In this document: piece by piece, positions 55,353 through 64,000 of the stretch | Layout: every line of letters begins with the position of its first letter | Position numbering within the stretch: position 1 is the stretch's first letter | Origin: JAICNG01 sp035249985 | Lineage (GTDB): Bacteria > Gemmatimonadota > Gemmatimonadetes > Gemmatimonadales > Gemmatimonadaceae | DNA: 64,000 bases | Reading direction: 5' to 3' | Assembly (NCBI GenBank): GCA_035249985.1 | Contig: DATFFP010000111.1 | Coordinates: 5,858 to 69,857, forward strand | The notes under the pieces: generated by a model | Told to the model about the DNA's origin: nothing | The model's database searches: none | What the model saw: the letters and a program-made list of their open reading frames with translations, nothing else | Made by a program: the position numbers and the translations under genes

Positions 55353-57617
55353 GTGAGCACGATCGACGAGCTCAACACCGCCCTCGCCGGCCGATACTGC
55401 GTCGACCGCCAGATCGGCATCGGCGGCATGGCGACCGTCTATCTCGCGCAGGATCTGCGACACGACCGCACCGTCGCCATCAAGGTGCTGCACGCCGACC
55501 TGGCGCGGACGGTGAGCGCCGAGCGGTTTCTGGCGGAGATTCGAACGACTGCGCGGCTCGTGCATCCCAACATCCTTCCGCTGCATGACTCCGGGAGCGC
55601 GGGCGGCTTCCTGTACTACGTCATGCCCTTCGTCGACGGCGAGTCGCTACGCGCCCGGCTCGAACGGGAGAAGCGGCTCTCCGTCGACGAGTCGGTTCGC
55701 CTCGTACGCGAGGCGGCCGACGCCCTCGACTATGCGCACCGCCAGCACGTCGTGCACCGCGACATCAAGCCGGAGAACATCCTGCTGCAATCCGGGCACG
55801 CCCTGGTGGCCGACTTCGGCATCGCGCGTGCCCTGTCGGCCACCGAGAGCGAGCGGATGACCGTCTCGGGCATGGCGTTAGGCACGCCGGCCTACATGAG
55901 CCCGGAGCAGGCCGCCGGCGAGATGGACATCGATGGACGGAGCGACCTGTACTCGCTCGCGAGCGTGCTGTACGAGATGCTCGCGGGGGAGCCGCCCTTC
56001 ACCGGGCCGACGGTGGAGTCGGTCATCGCGCAGCGATTCACGCGCGCGGCGCCGCGCGTCACCGTCAAGCGCACCGGTGTGCCGCGAGCGGTGGAGGCGG
56101 CGATCGCGGTCGCCCTCGCGCGCGCGCCGGAGGACCGCTTCGCGACGATGGAGCGGTTTCAGGCGGCGCTGACGTCGAAGGCGCCGGCGCACGGCGACGA
56201 GGGCGTCGAGCGATCGATTGCCGTCCTGCCCTTCGTCAACATGAGCGGCGATCCAGCCAACGACTTCTTCTCGGACGGAATCTCCGAGGAAATCATCAAC
56301 GCGCTCACGCAGCTGCGTGACCTGCGTGTCGCCGCGCGGACGTCCGCCTTCTCATTCAAGGGGAAGAACGTCGACCTTCGCGAGATCGGCGACCAGCTCG
56401 GCGTCGCCACCGTGCTCGAGGGAAGCGTGCGGCAGTCGGGGAATCGCATCCGGATCACCGCGCAGCTGACCAGCGTCGCGGACGGATACCATCTCTGGTC
56501 GGAGCGATACGATCGCGAGCTCACCGACGTGTTCGCCATTCAGGACGAGATCGCCAACGCGATAGCGACGAAGCTGCGGGTGAGCGTCGACCCGAGCGCC
56601 GAGCTCGTGAAACCGGCGACCGCGAACGTCGATGCGTACAGCCTGTACCTCAAGGGACGCGCGCTCGAGCTTCAGCGCGGGCCGGCGTTGATCTCGGCGG
56701 TCGAGTGCTTCGAGCAGGCGGTGGCGCTCGATCCTGGTTACGCCGCCGCATACGCCGAGCTGGCCAAGTCGCTGCTCCTGCTCAGCCAGTGGGGGATGCG
56801 TCACCCGCGTGAGACGCTGCCGCGGGCGTCGGCCGCCAGCGCCCGAGCGCTCGAGCTGGATCCCATGCTCGACCAGGCGCACGTCGCGGATGCGCTGCTG
56901 GCGTTCTGCGTCGAGTACGACCGAGAGAGGGCATCCCGCGCCTGGGCCCGCGCCGTCGAGCTCGACCCCGCTGATCCGGAAGCGCGTGCGCTGCGAGCGG
57001 CCTACGATCTCGTGTACGCGCGAGGCGCCCTTCGCGATGCCATTCGCGAGATCGAGGTGGCATTGGCGTCGGATCCACTCAACGTCAACATTCGCGCGCA
57101 TTTGGCGCTGATACTCGGCTGGTCGGGAGACTACGCCTCGGCGGAAGTCGAAGCCCAGCATGCCATCGAGCTCGGGCCAAACGTCTTCTACGCGCACTGG
57201 ACGCTCGTGCACGCCCGGATGCTGGGGCCCGATCCGGAGGCTGCGGTGGTGGCTGCCAGAGCGATGCTGGCGACGTTCGGCCGGCATCCGTGGCCGATGA
57301 TGGCGCTGGCGCTGGCGAGTGATGCTGCCGGGAAGCGCGAGATGGCGGAAGCGGTCTACACCGAGCTCGATGCGCGCTCCCGAACGGAGTACGTACAGCC
57401 CATGGTTCGGGCGATCGCGGCGTTAGGCGGGGGCCGGCCCGCCGAGGCGTACCGCAACCTGCGGGAGGCGGTGGAGATTCGCGACCCCTTCTTCGCGCTG
57501 TTGGCGCTGCATTGGCCCCCGCTCGCGCGGGTGCGGGCCGATCCCGAGTTCGTGCAGATTCTTCGCGAAATCGGCTGGGACCGTCCGTTCGTTACCCCGG
57601 GCGCGGCACGATCGTGA
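55353..57617 (+). CDS. Ser/Thr protein kinase with TolB-like and TPR modules
   Basis: 754 residues from a GTG start. Kinase domain complete: IGIGGMATVYLAQD, VAIKVL, HRDIKPENIL and VADFGIAR. After residue 285 comes the SIAVLPFVNMSGDPANDFFSDGI module with VLEGSVRQSGNRIRITAQL, found after cyclases and kinases, then TPR-like helices (ECFEQAVALDPGYAAAYAEL, HAIELGPNVFYAHWTLV) to the end. No transmembrane span is seen, so it is soluble, unlike the kinase at 6942. Confidence 0.88.
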   Translation: MSTIDELNTALAGRYCVDRQIGIGGMATVYLAQDLRHDRTVAIKVLHADLARTVSAERFLAEIRTTARLVHPNILPLHDSGSAGGFLYYVMPFVDGESLRARLEREKRLSVDESVRLVREAADALDYAHRQHVVHRDIKPENILLQSGHALVADFGIARALSATESERMTVSGMALGTPAYMSPEQAAGEMDIDGRSDLYSLASVLYEMLAGEPPFTGPTVESVIAQRFTRAAPRVTVKRTGVPRAVEAAIAVALARAPEDRFATMERFQAALTSKAPAHGDEGVERSIAVLPFVNMSGDPANDFFSDGISEEIINALTQLRDLRVAARTSAFSFKGKNVDLREIGDQLGVATVLEGSVRQSGNRIRITAQLTSVADGYHLWSERYDRELTDVFAIQDEIANAIATKLRVSVDPSAELVKPATANVDAYSLYLKGRALELQRGPALISAVECFEQAVALDPGYAAAYAELAKSLLLLSQWGMRHPRETLPRASAASARALELDPMLDQAHVADALLAFCVEYDRERASRAWARAVELDPADPEARALRAAYDLVYARGALRDAIREIEVALASDPLNVNIRAHLALILGWSGDYASAEVEAQHAIELGPNVFYAHWTLVHARMLGPDPEAAVVAARAMLATFGRHPWPMMALALASDAAGKREMAEAVYTELDARSRTEYVQPMVRAIAALGGGRPAEAYRNLREAVEIRDPFFALLALHWPPLARVRADPEFVQILREIGWDRPFVTPGAARS

Positions 57618-57661
57618 GTCTCCGTAGGCCGACAAGTCACCCTAACGGGGCGGAGACTCTC

Positions 57662-58096
57662 ATGAATACCAGACGCATCATGTTCGGCGGATCGCTCGCT
57701 GGAGCGGTCATCGTCATCGGCGACGTCGTCAGGCAGGCGGTACTCGCGGAGGGGGCGTCGGCCACCGGTGGCTCGATGCCGGTGGGCGTGTTCATCCTGC
57801 GCGGCGTGAGCCTCGGGATCGTCTGCGTGCTCCTGTACGCCGCGGCTCGGCCCGGCCTCGGAGCCGGCCTCAGGACGGCGCTGACAATCGGGTTCCTCGT
57901 CTTCCTCGTGGGCACGCTGTTCCCACCGTTCGGACTGACGATGCAGACCTTCTCCCCCGCCCAGCTCCTGCTGGAGACGATCATCTGGAACGCGGTCCTG
58001 CTGCCACTGGCCACCGTCGCGGGCGCGTGGCTCTACCGCGAAGCCGCGTCGCGGCGCGACCCGGCACAGCTCGTTCTCGGCGACCCTCTGCGGTAA
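57662..58096 (+). CDS. Small membrane protein
   Basis: 144 residues with four hydrophobic spans; the ATG at 57662 follows GGAG. Similar in size and layout to the protein at 3177 and also shares the loop FPPFGLTMQTFSPAQLL between spans three and four only in a general way. No family named. Confidence 0.68.
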   Translation: MNTRRIMFGGSLAGAVIVIGDVVRQAVLAEGASATGGSMPVGVFILRGVSLGIVCVLLYAAARPGLGAGLRTALTIGFLVFLVGTLFPPFGLTMQTFSPAQLLLETIIWNAVLLPLATVAGAWLYREAASRRDPAQLVLGDPLR

Positions 58097-58115
58097 GACT
58101 CCCGCAGGGAGTCTT
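58095..58115 (+). terminator. Hairpin at the end of the small membrane protein gene
   Basis: AAGACTCCC (58095-58103) and GGGAGTCTT (58107-58115) are exact complements with a three-base loop, overlapping the stop codon region. Confidence 0.55.
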
Positions 58116-58426
58116 GCCGCTTGACGCGGAGGTGTCGTCAAGCGTCCGGCAGGGAATCGCACCCCTCGTGAAGCCGTAGCGACGGGATGGGACGCCGATC
58201 GCGTTAGGCGTTTCAGCGACCGATGATGGCAGCAGTGTTCATGCGCCGAATCTCCGCTCCATGGCACCCCTCCCGGGCCCATTATGGGTCCCTCGCCGGC
58301 GCGCGCCACCATTGCGACAGGGTGCGCAACAGTGGTAATACTCGGAGACCCCAGGGAGCCATTATGTCGGAGATGGGGACGCTTCATGTCGAGGTGGAAG
58401 TCGAGCGCCCAACGCGCCGGGGTGGA
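58097..58426. other. Intergenic region carrying a copied gene start
   Basis: 330 bases. After the terminator hairpin nothing is recognised until about 58311, where a copy of the promoter, ribosome site and first codons of the aspartic protease gene (18495-18605) begins. It reads MSEMGTLHVEVEVERPTRR in frame into the lipoprotein gene. Confidence 0.7.
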
Positions 58427-59455
58427 ATGAACGCGCGGGTGCGCTGGCTGATCCCACTCTCGGCAGTCATAGCCGCCACGTCGTGTGGTGACGGCACCGG
58501 ACCCACGTTCGGAGTCACCGGCCTGACCATCGGAACACCGCTGACCGAGACCGTGAGTCGCGGGGGCGCGAAACGCTATTCGGTGCCGGTCACGCCGGGC
58601 GCCGCATACCAGGTCAGCCTAACCGGTCTGACTGATGACGTGGATCTCCACCACTTCGGCCCGAATACGGGCTTCAGCAGCCCGAGCTTGTGTCTGGTCT
58701 CCCGCACCATGGTCCTGGGCGCGGAGTCCGAAGCGTGCACCGCCATAGCGACGGGGTCGACGATGTACATCGGTGTCGATGCCAGCCGCGCCACCGGCTC
58801 CTCGGTGACGTATACGATCGCGGTTCAGGGCGTGCCCGTGACAGCGCTGACGCTATCGTCGCCGCTCGAGCAGTCTATCACCCAGGGTGAGAGCAAGGTT
58901 TACACGGTGGCGCTCACCCCGGGTACGCGGTACTCAGCCAGCATCAGCGGACTGACCGACAGCGCCGTAGCGTTCGGCGTGATCGAGGATGGCCAGAGCG
59001 GGTCGGGGCGCGGTGGCTTCTCCCCGCACGAGTTACAGCTCACCGCGCAGGGCTCGACGATGTACCTGGCCGTGGACGGATGGGGTCTGAATCAATCGTC
59101 GGCCGCGTTTCGCATCCTGGCGGCCCCAGTGCCTGTCATCCGTGGGCCGAACATGCCGACGTCGGGCGCAATACCGGCAAGGATGGCCGTGGTCGGATGG
59201 GTGGAATCTCGGCAGACCAACCGATACCGCGTCGACGGTCTGGGGCCTGGCATCCACACGGTGAGTGTCGTGGGGGCAAGTGAAGACGTTGCGTTTCAAG
59301 TCCACTACGATGCCACGTATGTCATGCAGCTGGAGTGCACGTTGAACAACTTCGATGCGATGGAATGCCCGGTCGCGGGGCCCTCGGTGTTCTTCAGCGT
59401 CTTGGCGGGTCCCGGGAATCTCACCGGGGCTGGTTTCATTATGCTTGCGTGGTAG
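58427..59455 (+). CDS. PPC-type repeat lipoprotein
   Basis: 342 residues from the ATG at 58427 (GGGGTGG upstream), which gives a lipoprotein signal MNARVRWLIPLSAVIAATSC. At least two PPC-like beta domains (TIGTPLTETVSRGGAKRYSV and SSPLEQSITQGESKVYTV) and a third related one near the end. An ATG at 58364 in the copied aspartic protease leader is in frame and could add 21 residues before the signal, which would spoil export. Confidence 0.72.
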   Translation: MNARVRWLIPLSAVIAATSCGDGTGPTFGVTGLTIGTPLTETVSRGGAKRYSVPVTPGAAYQVSLTGLTDDVDLHHFGPNTGFSSPSLCLVSRTMVLGAESEACTAIATGSTMYIGVDASRATGSSVTYTIAVQGVPVTALTLSSPLEQSITQGESKVYTVALTPGTRYSASISGLTDSAVAFGVIEDGQSGSGRGGFSPHELQLTAQGSTMYLAVDGWGLNQSSAAFRILAAPVPVIRGPNMPTSGAIPARMAVVGWVESRQTNRYRVDGLGPGIHTVSVVGASEDVAFQVHYDATYVMQLECTLNNFDAMECPVAGPSVFFSVLAGPGNLTGAGFIMLAW

Positions 59456-59567
59456 CGCGCCACGGCTCACCCCCGAACGTCGCTGGAAGTTCGGCAGCGG
59501 AATCCCCCCAATCCCCTTCGCACAGGTAGTCGCTCTGATGCTCGGGCTCATTGGTACCGTCCTCGTC

Positions 59568-61814
59568 ATGATATCACATCGCGTCGCCGCCACCCTCGCA
59601 CTCGTTCTTTCCATCTCGATTCTCGCGGCGCTCGCCGCCTGCGGTGATCCCGCCGGCCCGAAAAACGATCAACCCCCCCGCGTGAACGCCGCCATCACGA
59701 TCGGCGATACGATTCGTGGCGAGAGTCTCGAGACGGCGGGCCACGTCGATGGCTTCACATTCCAGGGCCAGCAGGGAGATGAGCTCATCGGCTACGTCCG
59801 CTCCCTTGCAATAGACCCTCGCGCCGTCATTCGGATGCTGGTGTACGACACCGGAGGCGAGCCGCTCCTCAACAGTCTGGCGCTGGCGACGAGCGACACC
59901 GTTACCGACTTGCAGGCGCACCCGAGCAGCCGCTTCACGCTCCCTGCAACTGGCCAGTACACGGTGGTGATTGGGATCGAGAGCCGCCCGTGGGCAGGCG
60001 GGTCGCCTGCGCCATACCCCCGGAGCTACGAGTTCCAGCTGCGCCGCATCGTTCGCACTCCGGAGACCACGTCAGGGACGGTTGTGCCAGGCGACACGCT
60101 GTCGGTCGAGGCGATCGATTACGTCGGCGACATCGACGAGCTCACCCTGGCCGCCCCCAACGGTGGAGAGCTCAATCTCTTTCTCGAGCGTCCCGGCAGC
60201 GGCCCTGGCGGCCTAACGGTCACCGTTCTCGACCTCTCCGCACAGCCAGCGGCGGCTGCCCATCCTCCGGCGGCGCCCCTGCACGCGACGGCGACGGGAA
60301 CGTTCACCATTCCGGCCGGCGCGACGGCGCGAATCCGCGTGTACGGCGTGAATGGCGACCTCGCCTATCGGGGCCCGTACCGGCTTTTCGTCTATCCGGT
60401 GAATCGCTCTCCGGAGCAAGCCGGGTCATCTCTCGTCATCGGTGATAGTGTCACGAGCGAGACCATCGAGCTTCCCGGCGACCTGGATGAGTTCACGCTC
60501 ACGGTGCCAGCCACGACGCTCGCGAACTTCGTCGTCTGGCGCGACACCGACGAGAAGCCCGATCTCGTCAGGCTGCAGCTCTTCGGGAGTGGTGGAGAGC
60601 AAACCACGATCACCGAGGCGTATCGCGGCGCTCCCGGGGAGAGGAAAGCGGGCGCAACGGGAACGTTCACCCTTGCCGCGGGCACGTACACGCTGCGCAT
60701 CGGAGGGAGCGATTCGCGCGGGACCGGCTATCGAGGGGCGTATCGCGTCCAGACGCTGGTCATCGATCCCGCGCCGGAAGCCGGGCCGTCCACGCTGACG
60801 TTCGGCGACACGGTGATGGACGCGATTGAGCCGCTCGGGGACATCGATACGTTCACGTTCGCAGGCCGGGCCGGCCAGCACGTAAGCGTGCGCCTCGAGA
60901 CCTTGGGCAGCCCGTTGATGATCTTCGCCGGCGTAAAGAATCCGCGAACGAACCAGTGGCTGGATCAGGATTGGTACGGCGGCGGCATCGGCACGCCTCG
61001 TTACGATCTCCCCGAGGACGGCGAGTACGTCATCGAGTATCAGGCGGCGAACGCCGGCCGGGAAGTCATCGAGCGCGGTCCGTATCGCCTGATCCTCGAC
61101 ACGGTGAGCACCGCCCCGGAAACCCACGGAAGGGCGATATCGCCCGGAGACTCGGTGGCCGACGAATCGTTCGATTTCATTGGGGACATCGACCGTTTCG
61201 TTCTGAGCGGCGCGCCCGGTGAGGAGCTCGCGGTAACCTTCATCTCTCCAGGCGGCTCAGCTTACCTCGATCTGCTCGATCTCGAAACGGGGTTGCCTAT
61301 CGACGGGGCCATGAGCGCGGGCTGGCTCGAGAACACCGGGCGGTTCGTGCTCCCGGCGAGCGGACAGGTCGGGGTACGCGTGTGGACCCGTTCCAATTCG
61401 GAGTTCAACGGGCTCACCGGAGCCTATCGTCTCGAAGTGCTTCGGATCGATCGCCGTCCCGAGACTGTGAGTGCGCAGATCGAAGTCGACAGCATCATCG
61501 ATGGCGAAGCCATCGATCCCGAAGCCGATGTCGACGAGTTCACCTTCAATGGCGTTGCTGGCAACACGGTCCAGGTGTACTTCCAGACACCGTTGGGAAG
61601 CGGCTTCGAAGGACTCGTGCTCGAGCTGATCAACCCCGCGACGGGAGCCGTTCTCGGATCGGTGAGGAGCCAAAATCCCACGCAACAGCTCGAGGAGCAG
61701 GGCACCGGTTCGGTGATGCTGCCGTCGACCGGATCGTACATGATTCGTGTCCGCGGCAGCTCCGACTCGCGGGGCAAAGGTCAGTACCGCATGCAGGTGA
61801 AGAGGCTGTCGTGA
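59568..61814 (+). CDS. Lipoprotein with six PPC-type repeats
   Basis: 748 residues. The ATG at 59568 gives a lipoprotein signal (LAAC); 59538 is also open. Six repeats of about 115 residues each open with a GD(S/T)xxxE element and a D-x-D-x-F turn: GDTIRGESLETAGHVDGFTF, GDTLSVEAIDYVGDIDELTL, GDSVTSETIELPGDLDEFTL, GDTVMDAIEPLGDIDTFTF, GDSVADESFDFIGDIDRFVL and VDSIIDGEAIDPEADVDEFT. A surface or periplasmic beta-rod of unknown binding partner. Confidence 0.75.
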   Translation: MISHRVAATLALVLSISILAALAACGDPAGPKNDQPPRVNAAITIGDTIRGESLETAGHVDGFTFQGQQGDELIGYVRSLAIDPRAVIRMLVYDTGGEPLLNSLALATSDTVTDLQAHPSSRFTLPATGQYTVVIGIESRPWAGGSPAPYPRSYEFQLRRIVRTPETTSGTVVPGDTLSVEAIDYVGDIDELTLAAPNGGELNLFLERPGSGPGGLTVTVLDLSAQPAAAAHPPAAPLHATATGTFTIPAGATARIRVYGVNGDLAYRGPYRLFVYPVNRSPEQAGSSLVIGDSVTSETIELPGDLDEFTLTVPATTLANFVVWRDTDEKPDLVRLQLFGSGGEQTTITEAYRGAPGERKAGATGTFTLAAGTYTLRIGGSDSRGTGYRGAYRVQTLVIDPAPEAGPSTLTFGDTVMDAIEPLGDIDTFTFAGRAGQHVSVRLETLGSPLMIFAGVKNPRTNQWLDQDWYGGGIGTPRYDLPEDGEYVIEYQAANAGREVIERGPYRLILDTVSTAPETHGRAISPGDSVADESFDFIGDIDRFVLSGAPGEELAVTFISPGGSAYLDLLDLETGLPIDGAMSAGWLENTGRFVLPASGQVGVRVWTRSNSEFNGLTGAYRLEVLRIDRRPETVSAQIEVDSIIDGEAIDPEADVDEFTFNGVAGNTVQVYFQTPLGSGFEGLVLELINPATGAVLGSVRSQNPTQQLEEQGTGSVMLPSTGSYMIRVRGSSDSRGKGQYRMQVKRLS

Positions 61815-61891
61815 GCGCGACTCGAACAGCCGCGTACTGCTGGGACGGAAGCTTCCTGAGGTTTTGGCCGGTACGTCGGAGCGCCGAGGCG

Positions 61892-62398
61892 TTAGGCTTC
61901 GAAGATGGAGTCGAGCCCCAGCCATTTCCGGATGAAGCCCATCTGGCCAATGTGGTAGGCCTCATGCAGAGCCGCGAACGACAGCGCGCCCAGCAGCGTC
62001 CCGTCCTGGGTGCGCAGCCATCCCGGGGATGGTGCGGTGAGCTCCGCGACACCGATGTTCTGTAGTCGACGCAGGAGCTCGTCGGTGCTGCTGCGCCAGA
62101 CCGCCTCGAGCTCGCCGATGCTCGGGTAGACTCGCAGGTCGCCGATGATGGATCCGGTGCCGAAGATGTCGTCCCAGGGGACTTGGCGGGCCGGTCCGAG
62201 GGCGCCGAGCAGGCGCGTGCGCTGCTGGACCAGGTGTCCGGCGACCCAGAGCAGGGGGTTGGACTGCGCTCCGGGACGCGTCACCAGCGCGTCACGCGTG
62301 ACGCCATCGAGGGCGCGCGCGTACAGACGCGTCGTCTCGCGAAACTGCTGCGCGACGGGGGCGAGACTCGGCTCGACGCTCAGGAGCTCGACGGTCAT
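61892..62398 (-). CDS. DinB-family protein
   Basis: 168 residues, four-helix-bundle DinB fold. The metal-binding histidines are in WVAGHLVQQRTRLLG and ALHEAYHIGQMGFIRKWLG. Substrate unknown; relatives include thiol-dependent transferases. The stop codon lies within a GCCTAACG word. Confidence 0.85.
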   Translation of the reverse strand: MTVELLSVEPSLAPVAQQFRETTRLYARALDGVTRDALVTRPGAQSNPLLWVAGHLVQQRTRLLGALGPARQVPWDDIFGTGSIIGDLRVYPSIGELEAVWRSSTDELLRRLQNIGVAELTAPSPGWLRTQDGTLLGALSFAALHEAYHIGQMGFIRKWLGLDSIFEA

Positions 62399-62596
62399 TC
62401 CTTACTATGGCGCGAAGGCGCCCAAATGTGAAGAAGTACTCGAGCCCGTGCTCGATCGGCCCGGCCCGGACATCTTAATGCGCACGACTCGGCGCGGGTC
62501 CGATGGTGGAGGATGATGTCCGATGAGGTAGCCGGAGCGCCGCTACCGCAGCGTGGATCGATGAAGACGCGGCATTCGCGGTTCGGCGGACCGGAG

Positions 62597-62881
62597 ATGG
62601 AGCACATGCGCGTCCGCGTGAAGCTCCTCGACCTCCTGCTGGACATTGCCCGCGATGACCAACTCGATTGGCCGGCGGTCGTCCACATCTTCGGGATCTC
62701 GCAACCGCGGGCCAGCAATCTGCTCAATCGACACATCGAGAAGTTCAACAGCGAGACGCTGATCGACATGCTCGCGCGGGTCGGCGTCCGGGTCGAGGTC
62801 AGGCCCGTATCACGCGATCGGTACCGGCGCTTCGACGTGCCTCCGCGAAGCCGTCCGACGCGGTCGAGGCAGCCGGGATAG
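62597..62881 (+). CDS. XRE-family HTH protein, copy 2
   Basis: 94 residues, close to the protein at 19041 over 80 residues, with the canonical FGISQPRASNLLNRHIEKF helix-turn-helix. A longer basic tail ends SRPTRSRQPG. The start is set by comparison with copy 1; the frame is open further upstream to 62513. No toxin gene adjoins it. Confidence 0.75.
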   Translation: MEHMRVRVKLLDLLLDIARDDQLDWPAVVHIFGISQPRASNLLNRHIEKFNSETLIDMLARVGVRVEVRPVSRDRYRRFDVPPRSRPTRSRQPG

Positions 62882-62893
62882 GGTGTGAGGAAA

Positions 62894-62914
62894 GCCTCAT
62901 GCAAGTATTTGTAT
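62894..62914. promoter_or_regulatory. Conserved AT-rich element downstream of HTH copy 2
   Basis: Identical to 19316-19336, 13 bases after the HTH stop codon. Flanking bases also resemble each other. Possible operator of the HTH protein. Confidence 0.4.
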
Positions 62915-63082
62915 GAGGGTTGATACACAACACACGCCAACCGGCGGTTCGGCGTCCGGGTACCCCGCGTGACGGCGTCACCTGCCACGCGGCTGACGAT
63001 CGGATCGATGAGTTTTCGAGCCCCGACCGGTATTACATGCCGAGGACTGGATGAACGGTCGCAGCGTAAGGAGAAACGACAC

Positions 63083-64000
63083 ATGACGGACCAAGGCACC
63101 ATGAACCGATCGCAGGAGGAAACCGCCTTCGCGGCGCTGCTCGAGCGGCACCGCCGGGAGCTGCACGTTCACTGTTATCGAATGCTTGCCTCGTTCGATG
63201 ACGCCGAGGATGCCGTACAGGACGCGTTTCTTCGGGCGTGGAAGTATCGAGACAGTCGCGACGAGGCAGTGCCGGTGAGGCCATGGCTCTATCGGATCGC
63301 GACGAATGCCTGCCTCGACCTGATCGCTCGCGACCGGAAGGACGCCACGAGCAACCCCGGCGAGGTCACCTGGCTCCAGCCGTATCCCGACGCATTGCTC
63401 GAGCTGGCGGCGCCGAGGGAGGGAGAGCCGGATGCGGTCGTCGTCACGAAGGAGACGATCGAGCTCGCGTTTCTGACGGTGATCCAGCTGCTGACGCCGC
63501 CGCAGCGCGCGGCGCTCATCCTGTGCGATGTGTTAGGCTGGTCGGCCGCCGAGGCGGCGGCGACGCTCGAGACGACGGTGGCATCGGTGACCGGTGCGCT
63601 GCAGCGCGCGCGCGCGACGCTGCGCAAGCATCTACCGTCTCGCAAGGAGTGGCCCACCGGCGTGGACGCGACGGAAGCGGAGCGCGAGCTCGTCCGCAAG
63701 TTCGTGGAGGCGAGCGAGAAGGCGGACGTGAGCTGGTTCGCCTCGGTGATTCGGGAGGGCGCGGTGTTCCGCATGCCGCCCGAGCCGGGTGAGACGGTGG
63801 GTCGCGAGGCAATGATGCAGCTCTGGATCGAAGGCGGACTCGGGACGAGCATGCAGCTCGAGGGCGTGCCCACGCGGGCCAATCGTCAGCCAGCCATCGC
63901 GTTCTACAACCATGGCGAGGCCATGGCGCTCGATGTGATTCGCATCGAGGAAGGGATGATCACGGAGATCATCACGTTCGCTCCGAGCGTGTTCGAGGAG
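63083..64000 (+). CDS. ECF sigma factor, SigX5-like, cut by right edge
   Basis: 306 codons open to the edge; AAGGAG precedes the ATG. Sigma region 2 (LHVHCYRMLASFDDAEDAVQ, then RPWLYRIATNACLD) and region 4 (LLTPPQRAALILCDVLGWSA, VASVTGALQRARATLR) are followed by a long SnoaL-like C-terminal domain. This is the TIGR02960-type sigma-70 family in which the extra domain controls activity. No anti-sigma gene is visible inside the window. Confidence 0.85.
   Translation, partial: MTDQGTMNRSQEETAFAALLERHRRELHVHCYRMLASFDDAEDAVQDAFLRAWKYRDSRDEAVPVRPWLYRIATNACLDLIARDRKDATSNPGEVTWLQPYPDALLELAAPREGEPDAVVVTKETIELAFLTVIQLLTPPQRAALILCDVLGWSAAEAAATLETTVASVTGALQRARATLRKHLPSRKEWPTGVDATEAERELVRKFVEASEKADVSWFASVIREGAVFRMPPEPGETVGREAMMQLWIEGGLGTSMQLEGVPTRANRQPAIAFYNHGEAMALDVIRIEEGMITEIITFAPSVFEE

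Overview
The window is 64 kb of dense, high-GC bacterial DNA (roughly two thirds GC by eye, not computed). The gene style is Ser/Thr kinases fused to propeller or TPR modules, an ABC-permease/M1 aminopeptidase fusion, a GMC oxidoreductase with a gluconate-dehydrogenase-type small subunit and Tat-exported sugar isomerases, PPC-repeat lipoproteins, DUF4199, LytTR systems and SigX5-like sigma factors. This points to Gemmatimonadota or a close relative; that placement is inference from gene content only. I saw no rRNA, tRNA, CRISPR array, transposase or phage structural gene.

Layout. 1-13 kb: housekeeping and accessory genes (truncated methyltransferase at the edge, M28 peptidase, YdeI-like protein, aromatic amino acid decarboxylase, two GNATs, nitrilase, a membrane-tethered LuxR protein, a PD40-type Ser/Thr kinase). 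12.6-18 kb: MscS channel, then a small-subunit/GMC oxidoreductase/sugar isomerase cluster whose isomerase is frameshifted (an intact paralogue lies at 46.6 kb). 18-19.5 kb: a patch of gene debris and duplicated fragments around an aspartic protease and an HTH protein. 19.5-28.6 kb: M1 aminopeptidase/ABC permease fusion, two-component system, exported methyltransferase, amino acid permease, ABC ATPase.

28.9-46.5 kb holds the most unusual block: eight co-directional, mostly overlapping genes, four of them giant (658, 1154, 1029 and 1644 residues, then 661), without recognisable enzymes apart from an M64-like metallopeptidase fold whose zinc-binding motif is degenerate. The row ends with a multi-pass membrane protein, a possible CYTH-like protein, a beta-rich protein and a strong terminator hairpin. 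I read it as one operon encoding a large multi-protein assembly of unknown function.

46.6-64 kb: second sugar isomerase, trypsin-like lipoprotein, exported membrane and lipoproteins, a LytTR/LytS pair, a PRC-barrel protein, a second Ser/Thr kinase, two PPC lipoproteins, DinB, a second HTH copy and an ECF sigma factor cut by the right edge.

Across all of this a short word, GCCTAACG (or its complement CGTTAGGC), recurs about 25 times and its core CCTAAC about 44 times, in every reading frame and on both strands, forcing rare TTA, CTA and AGG codons. It looks like a DNA-level signal and is as dense in the giant-gene block as elsewhere, so that block appears long resident in this genome.
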